From Solirubrobacteraceae bacterium (GTDB lineage Bacteria; Actinomycetota; Thermoleophilia; Solirubrobacterales; Solirubrobacteraceae), in NCBI GenBank assembly GCA_030447505.1, contig JAUJOT010000002.1, positions 558,001-622,000 on the forward strand: 64,000 bases of DNA, in the 5' to 3' direction. Below the pieces are notes generated by a model, which saw only the letters and a program-made list of their open reading frames with translations, had not been told where the DNA came from and did no database searches. The position numbers and the translations under genes were made by a program. The first letter of the stretch is position 1, and each line of letters begins with the position of its first letter. This document shows positions 7,943 through 16,220 of this stretch, one piece after another.

Positions 7943-8890
7943 TCATGCTCGATCCTCCCGGAGCTTCGATGCGACGCGCAGACGAGCCGACCGCGCGCGC
8001 GGGTTGGCTGCGACCTCGCCCGGGGTGGGCGCGATCGCGCGGCGGCTGACGAGCTCCGCCTCGGGCTCTCGGCCGCAGGCGCAGACCGGCAGGTCCGGCG
8101 GGCAGATGCAGCCCTGGGCGCGCGCGGCGAGGAAGCGCTTCACGCGCCGGTCCTCGAGCGAGTGAAAGGAGATCGCGGCGAACCGGCCGCCGTTGCCCAG
8201 GATGTCCCACGCGAGCGGCAGCGCAGCGTCGAGCTGGCCGAGCTCGTCGTTGACGGCGATCCGCAGCGCCTGGAACACGCGCTTGGCAGGGTGCCCGGCC
8301 GCGAAGCGCGCCGGCGCGGGTACGGCGCGCGTGATGACATCGACGAGCGCGATCGTGGACTTCACCGGGGCGCGCTCGCGCGCGCGCACGATCGCGCGCG
8401 CGATCTGACGCGCGTAGCGCTCCTCGCCGAGGTCGCGGAAGATCGCCTCCAGGCGGCGTGGCTCGGCCTCGTTGACGAGCGCGTGCGCCGACAGCTCGAT
8501 GTCGGGGTCCATCCGCATGTCGAGCGGCGCGTCGTAGGAGTAGGAGAAGCCGCGCTGCCACGTGTCGACCTGCATCGAGGACATCCCGAGATCCATCAGC
8601 ACGATGTCCGCGCGTAGGCCCTCGTCGTGCAGCTGCGCGAGGCCGTCGACGAACGCCGCCCGGATGAAACGCGCGGCCGGCGCGAGCTCGGGCTCGAGCC
8701 CGGCGAAGCGCTCGGCGGCGACCGGGTCGCGATCGATCGCGATCAGCGTGCCGGTCGCGCCGATCCGCCCCGCGAGCAGGCGCGCGTGACCGCCCGCGCC
8801 GAAGGTGCAGTCCACGACGGTCTGACCGGGCTGCGGGTCGAGCAGCTCGATCGCCTCGCCGGCGAGGACCGGCACGTGGGGCATGGTCAT
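7943..8890 (-). CDS. rsmH: 16S rRNA (cytosine1402-N4)-methyltransferase
   Basis: RsmH (MraW) methylates N4 of C1402 in 16S rRNA using S-adenosylmethionine. The start chosen is ATG 8890 (MTMPHVPVLAGEA), which directly follows the mraZ stop; a longer frame to 8986 would overlap mraZ deeply. The SAM-binding motif DCTFGAGGHARLL is at about residues 26-38, and the family segments LMDLGMSSMQ, GFSYSYDAPLDMRMD and FHSLEDRRVK are all present. The 315-residue length is normal. Second gene of the dcw operon after mraZ. Confidence 0.96.
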   Translation of the reverse strand: MTMPHVPVLAGEAIELLDPQPGQTVVDCTFGAGGHARLLAGRIGATGTLIAIDRDPVAAERFAGLEPELAPAARFIRAAFVDGLAQLHDEGLRADIVLMDLGMSSMQVDTWQRGFSYSYDAPLDMRMDPDIELSAHALVNEAEPRRLEAIFRDLGEERYARQIARAIVRARERAPVKSTIALVDVITRAVPAPARFAAGHPAKRVFQALRIAVNDELGQLDAALPLAWDILGNGGRFAAISFHSLEDRRVKRFLAARAQGCICPPDLPVCACGREPEAELVSRRAIAPTPGEVAANPRARSARLRVASKLREDRA

Positions 8891-8891
8891 G

Positions 8892-9326
8892 TCAAGCAGT
8901 GTGGCCAAGGGATGCGGTGATGTCGGAGACGTCGGATGCGAGCGCGTCGTTGTAGTCCGCCCAGGTCCTGCGGTCCCAGATCTCAAGCGATTCGCCGGAG
9001 CCGGTCACGACGACCTCCTTGCTGAGGCCGGCGTGGTCGAGCAGAAACGGCGGGACCATCACGCGACCGGCCGCGTCGAGGTCGGTGTCAAACGAGTTGG
9101 CGGAGAAGAAGCGCTTGAGCTTGCGCGCGTCGGGCGACAGCGGATGGAAGCCGGCCAGCGAGGCCTGCGTGTAGGCGTCGTAGCCCGTCGGCGTCCAGAG
9201 GGCGACGCAGCGCTCGAGGCCCTTGGCGAGCACGACCCCTTCGGAGAGCGCGGCGCGGAAGCGCGCCGGCACGGTGAGCCGGTTCTTCGCGTCGAGGGAG
9301 TAGTCGAAGGTTCCACGGAAGATCAT
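8892..9326 (-). CDS. mraZ: Transcriptional regulator and cell-division protein MraZ
   Basis: MraZ is an AbrB-fold DNA-binding protein that regulates its own dcw operon. The ATG at 9326 gives 144 residues starting MIFRGTFDYSLDAKNRL, the conserved beginning, and the second repeat is seen at FDTDLDAAGRVMVPPFL. Family size is about 140-150. A longer in-frame start at 9422 would run across the promoter and is rejected. Upstream there is a readable promoter with MraZ boxes in its spacer, which supports negative autoregulation of the whole cluster. Confidence 0.96.
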   Translation of the reverse strand: MIFRGTFDYSLDAKNRLTVPARFRAALSEGVVLAKGLERCVALWTPTGYDAYTQASLAGFHPLSPDARKLKRFFSANSFDTDLDAAGRVMVPPFLLDHAGLSKEVVVTGSGESLEIWDRRTWADYNDALASDVSDITASLGHTA

Positions 9327-9354
9327 GAGCGCATACGGCGAAGACTCGAGCCGG

Positions 9355-9383
9355 GGTGGAGGGGTGGGAGGAGCCCCTCCACC
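9355..9383 (-). other. Strong hairpin in the mraZ leader
   Basis: A perfect 10-base inverted repeat (GGTGGAGGGG / CCCCTCCACC) with a 9-base loop lies between the mraZ promoter and its ATG, about 29 bases upstream of the start codon. There is no following T tract, so it does not look like an intrinsic terminator. It may fold in the leader mRNA and affect stability or translation; that is inference. Confidence 0.55.
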
Positions 9384-9400
9384 GCGGCTCATCGACCGCG

Positions 9401-9452
9401 AAGGTATCCCACCTTCTCCCACGATGCAACCTAAAGTGCATCATCTCTCCCA
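9401..9452 (-). promoter_or_regulatory. mraZ/dcw operon promoter with MraZ boxes
   Basis: On the minus strand TTGCAT (9429-9424) and TACCTT (9406-9401) are separated by exactly 17 bases, a good -35/-10 pair. The spacer contains two direct TGGGA repeats 5 bases apart (9421-9417 and 9411-9407), the known MraZ binding pattern TGGGN-N5-TGGGN. A third TGGGA sits 31 bases upstream of the first (9452-9448). Binding to the spacer pair would block RNA polymerase. Confidence 0.8.
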
Positions 9453-10041
9453 CTCTGTTGTTCCGTTGCGCGCCTTGACGCAGAAAATCGCCGCGCTTGC
9501 GGAGTCTGAGCGCGGCTTGCGATCGCGAAGCGAGCGGCGAACAGCCGCAGGGCGAGTTGCAGCAGCTGGACGTGGGCGCGATCTTGCGCTTTGAGGCAGG
9601 GTTCCGCCGCTCGGTGTGCTTGTCACCGTTGTGGGCGAGGACCTACCTACGGCGGCACCGGCCGCTGCTGGCGCGGACGCGACCCGCGCGAACGAGCCAA
9701 GGTACGGGCTTCGGGGCGCTGCTCCGTTCTGCCGATCACCCGAGCCGACGCTGAGCGCGCGACGTCAACCTGCTCGTTGTGCTGGCGGCTGCCTCGCCCG
9801 CGCTATGGCTGGATCACCGAGGACTCGACCTCAGCGAACTTCGTCGAGCTCCGCCTCCGCGGATCCACACGTACGCAACGAGGTCAACGCCCTCGAACGA
9901 CGCATCGGTGCGCACGCCGCCGGCGAATTCGAGGCGCGGACAGGATTCCGCCGGTCGACGTGCTCGACGGTGGGGAATCGTGCGGCGAGCGGCGAGCGGC
10001 GACCTCGAGGTTCCATCATCTGCCGCGAGCAGGCGACCGGA
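9453..10041. other. Gene-free stretch between the dcw and Tad clusters
   Basis: About 590 bases between the mraZ promoter and tadC. Open frames exist on both strands but none looks like a known family, none has a convincing ribosome-binding site, and they are rich in Arg, Ser and Ala in the way random GC-rich frames are. There is a short GCGGCGA triplet repeat near 9990. I see no RNA gene or clear terminator. Confidence 0.5.
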
Positions 10042-10947
10042 TCATCCGAACACGTTCTTCAAGGCGAACACCGCCGGGCCCAGCAGCACGATGAACAGCG
10101 CCGGGAAGATCAGGAACACGAGCGGGAAGAGGATCTTCACGGGCGCCTTCTGGGCGCGCTCCTCGGCAACCTGCCGGCGCCGCGTGCGCATCTCCCCGGC
10201 CAGGTTTCTCAGGATCGTGCCGATCGATACGCCGAGCCGCTCGCCCTGCTGCAGCGAGCGCACGAACGAGCGCACGGACGGCGTGTCACAGCGCTCCAAC
10301 AGCTTCGACAGCGCATGGTCGCTGGACAGACCCATGCTCTGCTCCTGCTGCATGAGCCGCAGCTCGGCGCCCATCGGGCCGTCCATCCTGCTGGCCATCA
10401 TCTGCAGCGCGCCGGCGAGACCGACGCCGGCCTCGATGCTGACGACGAGCAGGTCGATCAGCTCGGGCAGCTCGCGATCGATCTCCTCGCGGCGCGCCTT
10501 CGCCCGGCGCTGCACCACGACCAGCGGCAGCCGCCATCCCATCGTCGCCGCGACGGCGACGCCGGCGAACGCCAGCAGGCTCGGCGCGCTGACGGCCAGC
10601 AGCAGCATGAAAGCCGTGAGGGCGGCCGTCGCGAGGATGCGGTAGCCGAGGTAGGCCTCCGCCGTGATCGCGTAGAAGCCGGCGCCGAGCAGGTCGCGGC
10701 GCATCTGCACGAGATCGACGCGACCGAGGCGGCCCGTCATCGCCCTCCCGACCTGCTCTGCGAGGCCGCTGAGGCTCAGCCGCAACGGCCCGGCGGCCGG
10801 CATGGCGTCCCCGGAACGCCCGAAGCCGTACATCTCGATCGAGCGCAGGCGCTGGGCGGACTGGATCCGGCCGGAGGACAGCGCGCGGGCGCCGATCGCA
10901 GCCGAGATGCCGAGCAGTGCCAGTCCGGCGAGCAGTGTGACGAGCAT
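10042..10947 (-). CDS. tadC: Type II secretion F-domain protein TadC
   Basis: This 301-residue inner-membrane protein carries the T2SS F domain: helices at the N-terminus (LVTLLAGLALLGISAAIGA) and around 85-130, a cytoplasmic helical region with EIDRELPELIDLLVVSIEAGVGLAGAL, and helices at the end (KILFPLVFLIFPALFIVLLGP). TadC with TadB forms the platform of the Flp/Tad pilus machine that TadA drives. It is the last gene of the minus-strand Tad operon, 10 bases after the TadB gene. Confidence 0.92.
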   Translation of the reverse strand: MLVTLLAGLALLGISAAIGARALSSGRIQSAQRLRSIEMYGFGRSGDAMPAAGPLRLSLSGLAEQVGRAMTGRLGRVDLVQMRRDLLGAGFYAITAEAYLGYRILATAALTAFMLLLAVSAPSLLAFAGVAVAATMGWRLPLVVVQRRAKARREEIDRELPELIDLLVVSIEAGVGLAGALQMMASRMDGPMGAELRLMQQEQSMGLSSDHALSKLLERCDTPSVRSFVRSLQQGERLGVSIGTILRNLAGEMRTRRRQVAEERAQKAPVKILFPLVFLIFPALFIVLLGPAVFALKNVFG

Positions 10948-10957
10948 GTGCTTCCCC

Positions 10958-12826
10958 TCAGACCTTGAAGTCGACGATCTTCTTGATGACGAGCGATCCG
11001 GTGATCATCAGCACGCCCGCCATCGCCAGCATGATCCTGCCGAGCCCCGTCGTGTAGAGCGGCTCCACGTAGTCCGGGTTGGTGAGCGTGATGAAGGCCA
11101 GCAGGAAGATCGGGATCACCGTCACGACCCAGCGCGACAGCCTCCCCTGAGCGGTCAGCGACCGCACCATGCGGCGCAGCTCGGCGCTGCGCCGCAGCGA
11201 CTCGGTGATGCGGTCAAGCACCTCGGCGATGTTGCCGCCGGTCTCGCGCTGAAGCTGCGCGACGAGCGCGATCTGCTGCACGTCGCGGCTGTCCATGCGC
11301 CGCTGCACGACGCTCAGCGCGTCGTCGAGCGGCACACCCAGCCGCTCGTCGGCGACGACGCGCTGGAACTCGGCCCGGCTCGGCTCGGGCGCGTCCTCGG
11401 CGACCATCGCCAGCGCGCCCGTCAGGCCGTGCCCGGCGCGGATCGCGGACGCGCTGCCCTGCAGGATGTCCGGCAGCTGATCGACGAACAGGCGCCGCTC
11501 TCGGTCGAGCCTGAAGCGCACCCAGCTGCGCACCGCGAGCGGGATCGCGAGGGCGAAGAGCGCCGCCAGCGGGCCCCCGACCTTCAGCAGGACGTACATG
11601 ACGAGCAGCGTCCCGATCGCCGTCGCGACGACGATCCGGACCGGATCGCTCTCGATACGAGCGATCTCGCAGTCCTCCTTGAATCGAGCCCACCACCGCG
11701 TCCGCTCGAGCGAGCGCTCCGCCGCACCGCGGGGCGCGTCGCCCGTCACGACGATCTCCGCACTGCTCGCGACCTCGCCGAGCGAGGAGACGAAGCCGCG
11801 CACACGCTCGCGCAGATCGGGTCGGCGGTGGCGGCGGACGAGCAGGATCGCGATCCCGATCGCGAGCAGCAGGGCGCACAACAGCGTCGTCGCGAGGATG
11901 CCGAGCGTCGAGGTCCAGAAGCTGTCCTCGACGAGCACGAACGATGTGCCGCCCGGCACGCGGTACCTCATCGTGGCCACGCCGTCGACGCCGGGCACCT
12001 GCACCGCCACGGTCACCGCCCGTCCCGGCCGCGTGACGGAGCGATACCGGACGAGGTACTCGCTTGCGAGCTGGGTGCCGAGGTCGCGGAAGATCGCGCC
12101 GAGGTCGTTGATCGAGTCGGCCGGGAAGTAGCGGCCGCGGCCTGCCGCCGCCAGCTCGCTGAGCTGCGTAACGTCGAACGAGCGCGAGCGCAGGCCGATC
12201 GTGAAGACCCTTACGTTGGCCTTGCGGGCGCGGGCGCCGACGGCGCTCGCGGGCACGAGGCTGCCGGTGTCGGCGCCGTCGGACAGCACGATGACCGATC
12301 CGGCGGTGATCCGCGCCGTCGCCAGCAGGGCCAGCGCGGTGTCGACGGCGTCGAAGACATGTGTCTGAGGGCCGAGCTTCGGCGTGCCGCTCAGCGCCTG
12401 CTCGATCGCCCGCTGATCGCTGGAGGGAGCGATCAGGACGGTCGGCGTGCTGTTGAAGACGATCACGCCGAGCTGCTGGTTGCCGGTGCGCTCGGCGGCG
12501 AGCGCACGCGCGGCGGCCATCGCGCGGCGGATCCCGGCCTTGCGCATGCTCTTGCTCGCGTCGATCACGAGGACGGTGCCGAAGTCGGTTGGGCGCGGAC
12601 CGGCGGCGGAGGTCAGCGTCACGCCGCGCACGCGGTCGCCGTTCTCGCTGACCTTGACCTGCGCGGCTGACAGCGCACGCTGCTCGGGTACGGTCAGGCG
12701 CAACGCACGGTCGGGGAACTGCGGTGATCCCGCCGGCACGATCACCGGACTCTCAGCGGCGCGCGCGGGCGTGGGCGCGAGCAGCAGCAGCCCGAGCACG
12801 ACGGCGGCGAGCGCGGCGCGTCTCAT
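10958..12826 (-). CDS. tadB: TadB platform protein fused to an extracytoplasmic von Willebrand A domain
   Basis: At 622 residues this is twice the size of ordinary TadB. A signal-peptide-like start (residues 1-23, ending PARAAE) leads into a vWA domain with the metal site DASKS at 89-93 (D-x-S-x-S) and the later segments HVFDAVDTAL and VLSDGADTGS. A membrane helix follows at about 305-330, then the T2SS F domain with LPDILQGSASAIRAGHGLTGAL and ETGGNIAEVLDRI, and C-terminal helices. The vWA part should lie outside the membrane and could bind pilin or wall ligands through a metal ion. Its start overlaps the tadA stop by 4 bases. Confidence 0.9.
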   Translation of the reverse strand: MRRAALAAVVLGLLLLAPTPARAAESPVIVPAGSPQFPDRALRLTVPEQRALSAAQVKVSENGDRVRGVTLTSAAGPRPTDFGTVLVIDASKSMRKAGIRRAMAAARALAAERTGNQQLGVIVFNSTPTVLIAPSSDQRAIEQALSGTPKLGPQTHVFDAVDTALALLATARITAGSVIVLSDGADTGSLVPASAVGARARKANVRVFTIGLRSRSFDVTQLSELAAAGRGRYFPADSINDLGAIFRDLGTQLASEYLVRYRSVTRPGRAVTVAVQVPGVDGVATMRYRVPGGTSFVLVEDSFWTSTLGILATTLLCALLLAIGIAILLVRRHRRPDLRERVRGFVSSLGEVASSAEIVVTGDAPRGAAERSLERTRWWARFKEDCEIARIESDPVRIVVATAIGTLLVMYVLLKVGGPLAALFALAIPLAVRSWVRFRLDRERRLFVDQLPDILQGSASAIRAGHGLTGALAMVAEDAPEPSRAEFQRVVADERLGVPLDDALSVVQRRMDSRDVQQIALVAQLQRETGGNIAEVLDRITESLRRSAELRRMVRSLTAQGRLSRWVVTVIPIFLLAFITLTNPDYVEPLYTTGLGRIMLAMAGVLMITGSLVIKKIVDFKV

Positions 12827-14193
12827 CGCTGCCCCACCCGCGCGGCCAGCGCGGTCATCGGCGCGGCTGCGTGGCCGTTGGACGTCTGGAAGAGGTTCGC
12901 GGGCAGCTTGACGTTGCGCTTCTCGAACTTGTCGAGGAACGTCGGGCGCAGCCCCGTGGCGCGCAGCGAACCGCAGACCCTGCGCTCGGCGCTGACCGAG
13001 TCGATCTTGAACTCGAACAGCGGCTGCAGGCCGATCACGTCCGACTCCATCCGCTGCACCTCCGTGATCGCCGTCACGCGCCGCGAGCCGTCCAGCATCC
13101 GCTCCAGGTGCACGATCAGGTCCAGCGCCGAGCAGACCTGCTGGCGGATCGCCCGCATCGGCAGGTCATAGCCGGCCATCAGCACCATCGTCTCGATTCG
13201 CGCGAGCGCGTCGCGCGCGCTGTTGGCGTGCGCCGTGCAGAGCGAGCCGTCGTGGCCGGTGTTCATCGCCTGCAGCATGTCGAGCGCCTCGGCGCCGCGA
13301 ACCTCGCCGACGATGATGCGGTCGGGCCGCATGCGCAGTGAGTTGCGCACGAGGTCGCGGATCTCGACCGCGCCCTCGCCCTCGACGTTGCTCGGCCGGC
13401 ATTCCATCCGCAGCACGTGGCGCTGGTTGAGACGCAACTCGGCCGAGTCCTCGATCGTGATGATCCGGTCGCTGTCGGGGATCGCCGTCGAGAGCGCGTT
13501 GAGCAGCGTCGTCTTGCCGGTGCCGGTGCCGCCTGAGACGAGGATGTTCAGCTCCGCCTCGACACAGCGCTGCAGGAAGTCGACGGTCTCCGCGCTCAAC
13601 GCGTCCATCCGGACGAGGTCCGTGAGATCCCAGCGCTGCTTGCTGAACTTGCGGATCGTCACCAGCGGTCCGCTGAGCGACAGCGGCGGGATCACGGCGT
13701 TGACGCGGCTGCCGTCGGGCAGGCGCGCGTCGACCATCGGCACCGACTCGTCGATCCGGCGGCCGACCTCGGCCACCATCTTGTTGATGATCCTGCGCAG
13801 GTGCGAGGCGTCGGCGAAGCGCACCGATGTCGGGACGAGCTTGCCCTTGCGCTCGATCCAGATGTCCGACGGGCCGTTGACCATGATCTCCGTGACGGTG
13901 TCGTCGGCGAGCAGCCGCTCGAGCGGTCCGTGACCGAGGATGTCGTCGGCGATGTCCTCGGCGAGCAGCGTGCGGTCCTCGCGGGAGATTCCCGACTCCT
14001 GCGCCAGACGCGTCGTGATCTCGGCGGTGACCTTCGCCTTCAGTGCGCTGCGATCGACCTCTGCGTTGAAGATCTGGCGGCCCAGGTCCTCGATCACGCC
14101 CAGATGGATCCGGTTCTTGACCTCGGCGAACGGGTCGATCGTCAGCTTCGCGTCGGTCGGCTGCCCGGCCGAGATGCGCTCGTGGAGCTCCAT
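12823..14193 (-). CDS. tadA: Pilus assembly ATPase TadA (CpaF family)
   Basis: TadA is a hexameric cytoplasmic ATPase that powers assembly of Flp pili. The 456 residues contain the N-terminal family segment DDTVTEIMVNGPSDIWIE (about 98-115), Walker A GGTGTGKTT at 221-229, the Asp box with TIEDSAELRLNQ, and RPDRIIVGEVRGAEALDMLQ (Walker B). The ATG at 14193 has a purine-rich site (AAAGGACG) upstream. It lies 10 bases after tadZ and overlaps the vWA-TadB gene. Confidence 0.96.
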   Translation of the reverse strand: MELHERISAGQPTDAKLTIDPFAEVKNRIHLGVIEDLGRQIFNAEVDRSALKAKVTAEITTRLAQESGISREDRTLLAEDIADDILGHGPLERLLADDTVTEIMVNGPSDIWIERKGKLVPTSVRFADASHLRRIINKMVAEVGRRIDESVPMVDARLPDGSRVNAVIPPLSLSGPLVTIRKFSKQRWDLTDLVRMDALSAETVDFLQRCVEAELNILVSGGTGTGKTTLLNALSTAIPDSDRIITIEDSAELRLNQRHVLRMECRPSNVEGEGAVEIRDLVRNSLRMRPDRIIVGEVRGAEALDMLQAMNTGHDGSLCTAHANSARDALARIETMVLMAGYDLPMRAIRQQVCSALDLIVHLERMLDGSRRVTAITEVQRMESDVIGLQPLFEFKIDSVSAERRVCGSLRATGLRPTFLDKFEKRNVKLPANLFQTSNGHAAAPMTALAARVGQR

Positions 14194-14203
14194 GGTCGTC
14201 CTT

Positions 14204-15382
14204 TCAACCGGTGCGGGAGAAGCCCAGGCGCCGGCGGCGCCTGGCCGCTGTCACCGGGATGTCGGTATACAGCGACGCGAGCGCGTGGAAGGCCTGGGCG
14301 GCCTGCGAGGCCTTGGCCTTGAGCGCGATCGGGGCGCCTTCGTTGACGGAGCGCGTGATCGCGCGGTCACTCGGGACGAGCACGTCCGGCGCACGACCGA
14401 TGATCGCGTCGACGTCGTCGAGGCTGATCCCGACCTGACTGTCGGCGCGGTTGAGCACGAAGCGGATCGCGCTCTGCGGGTAGCCCATCAGCTCGAGCGT
14501 CTCGAGCCCGAGCTTGAGGTTCTTCAGCGACAGCGCGTCGAGCATCGCGACGACGCAGACGTCCGTCGAGACGTCCACGGCGGCGATCATCTCGGGCGTG
14601 AACGCCGGCGGCGTGTCGACGATCACGACGTCGTGCGACGAGCGCAGGACCGCGAAGACGTCGCGCAGGAACTCGACCGTGATCAGGCCGGCCTGGTCGG
14701 GCCGCCGCGGAGCGAGCAGCGCGCGCGCACCGGACTCGTGCTCGACGAGGAACGCCTCGACCTTCTCGGCGTCCATCGAGCCGCCCGAGCTCAGCAGGTC
14801 GTAGACCGTCTTCTCCGGCGCGAGCCCGAGCGCCAGGCCGACATCGCCGAACTGCAGGTCGAGGTCGACCACCACGACGCGGCGCCCGGCGTCGGCGAGC
14901 GCGGCGGCGAGGTTCGTCGCCGTCAGCGTCTTGCCGCTGCCGCCCTTGGGCCCCACCAAGACCACCATCTTGCCCTCGCCGCCGGCCGCCGGGTCGCGCT
15001 TGAGGACGGCCTTGTTGATCGTGAACAGGACCTGGTGCGACATCGCGCGGGCGAGGTTGACGTCGCACGGCTGCGGCAGGACCACGAGGTCGGCGGCGCC
15101 GGCCTGGTAGGCATGGTCGACGTAGCCGTTCGGTGCGCCCTGCGTCACGAGCAGGACGGGTCGCTCCGGCCGATCCTCGACGCCCTCGCGGATCAGCGAC
15201 CCGGCCTCCTCGCTGTAGACGCCGCAGGCGACGACGAGCACGTCGGCCGCCGGCATGTGATGACCGAGCCCGTCGTAGAAGCCGACGACCTGCAGCTCGT
15301 CCGGCGCCGACAGCAGCGCGCGGATGACGGATTCGTCCATCGTGCCGTCATGGACGACGAGGATCCTGGTCGGACCCTTCAT
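14204..15382 (-). CDS. tadZ: TadZ/CpaE-like pilus localisation ATPase
   Basis: With start ATG 15382 (MKGPTRILVVHDG) the product is 392 residues. The N-terminal third is a receiver-like alpha/beta domain without an obvious phosphoacceptor context. The rest is a MinD/ParA-type ATPase with the deviant Walker A GPKGGSGKTLTATNLAAAL, then VVVDLDLQFGDVGLALGL and VIVDTPPAFTPEM. Such proteins place the Tad machine in the cell. The start overlaps the cpaB stop by 4 bases (ATGA). A longer frame to 15484 would run through cpaB and is rejected. Confidence 0.92.
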   Translation of the reverse strand: MKGPTRILVVHDGTMDESVIRALLSAPDELQVVGFYDGLGHHMPAADVLVVACGVYSEEAGSLIREGVEDRPERPVLLVTQGAPNGYVDHAYQAGAADLVVLPQPCDVNLARAMSHQVLFTINKAVLKRDPAAGGEGKMVVLVGPKGGSGKTLTATNLAAALADAGRRVVVVDLDLQFGDVGLALGLAPEKTVYDLLSSGGSMDAEKVEAFLVEHESGARALLAPRRPDQAGLITVEFLRDVFAVLRSSHDVVIVDTPPAFTPEMIAAVDVSTDVCVVAMLDALSLKNLKLGLETLELMGYPQSAIRFVLNRADSQVGISLDDVDAIIGRAPDVLVPSDRAITRSVNEGAPIALKAKASQAAQAFHALASLYTDIPVTAARRRRRLGFSRTG

Positions 15383-16212
15383 CGCCCGCTCCGGACCGAC
15401 TTCGCGCCCAACAGCAGCTGCTCCAGCGTGACGATCGGCTGCACCTCGGTGTCGCGACCGTTCTGCGGACGCAAAACCAGCCACAGCTTGCCGTTGTCTG
15501 CGGCGAAGGCGAGCTTCGGTGCCTGCTTGTCCGTGACCCGCAACGTGACCTCCTTGGCCTTGCCGCCGGACCCGCCGCCCACACCACCTCCGGCCTTGAC
15601 CTCCGTCGGCGCGTCGAGGACGAGCAGGTTCTGCATCAGGATGCGCAGCATCGGCCGCTGCCGCGCTGCCGCGCTGTCGACGAGGAAGCCCGACAGGACG
15701 TCGACGTGGTCGCCCTTGGCGACCGTGCCGATCAGCCCGTGCGCGCCGTCGAACGCGATCTTGATCGCGCGCTGGTCGGGCCCGAGCTTCGTCACGACCC
15801 CGCGACCGGCGGGCCTGAAGTCAGCGGCCGTGAGCTGCTGGCCCGGCAGGATGTCGTCGACGGCGACCTTGCCGCGCAGCATGGCAGCGTCGGTGACGGC
15901 CCCCGTCTTGAGCTGGTCGCGCGGCACCTCGTCGGCCTTGAAGAGCCCGGCGGCGCCGATCGTGTCGCCCGACGCGCCCCGCTCGATCAGCTTGTCGGCG
16001 ACGAGCACCGGCGTCGGAACGCCGTCCTTGTTGACGTTGTCGCGGTACTGGTTGAGGAAGACCATGATGATCAGCCCGGCGAGCGCGGCCGTCACGACAG
16101 CGGCGAGAACGGAGCCGTTCTTGGAGGACAGCGGTCCCTTGCCGTCCTTCTTGAGCTTCGAGCCCCTGGAATCCCTGTTGGGCTGCGGTGGTTTGAGAGT
16201 GGTCTGCATCAT
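15379..16212 (-). CDS. cpaB: Flp pilus assembly protein CpaB/RcpC
   Basis: The ATG at 16212 (or the adjacent one at 16209) gives about 277 residues: a short basic cytoplasmic part, one membrane helix (VLAAVVTAALAGLIIMVFL, about 35-53), then an extracytoplasmic SAF-type domain (PTPVLVADKLIERGA onward), with LPGQQLTAADF and the RcpC-type segment VAKGDHVDVLSGF. In Gram-negative bacteria RcpC works with the outer-membrane secretin; in Gram-positives its role is unclear. It is 8 bases after tadG. Confidence 0.88.
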   Translation of the reverse strand: MMQTTLKPPQPNRDSRGSKLKKDGKGPLSSKNGSVLAAVVTAALAGLIIMVFLNQYRDNVNKDGVPTPVLVADKLIERGASGDTIGAAGLFKADEVPRDQLKTGAVTDAAMLRGKVAVDDILPGQQLTAADFRPAGRGVVTKLGPDQRAIKIAFDGAHGLIGTVAKGDHVDVLSGFLVDSAAARQRPMLRILMQNLLVLDAPTEVKAGGGVGGGSGGKAKEVTLRVTDKQAPKLAFAADNGKLWLVLRPQNGRDTEVQPIVTLEQLLLGAKSVRSGR

Positions 16213-16220
16213 CTTCCTCG

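Noticed and set aside
9565-9980. Similar stretches around 9590-9620 and 9930-9970 containing TTCCGCCG and GTGCT, possibly an imperfect repeat
   Set aside because: The match covers only about 28 bases with several mismatches and no defined unit; it could be chance in GC-rich DNA.
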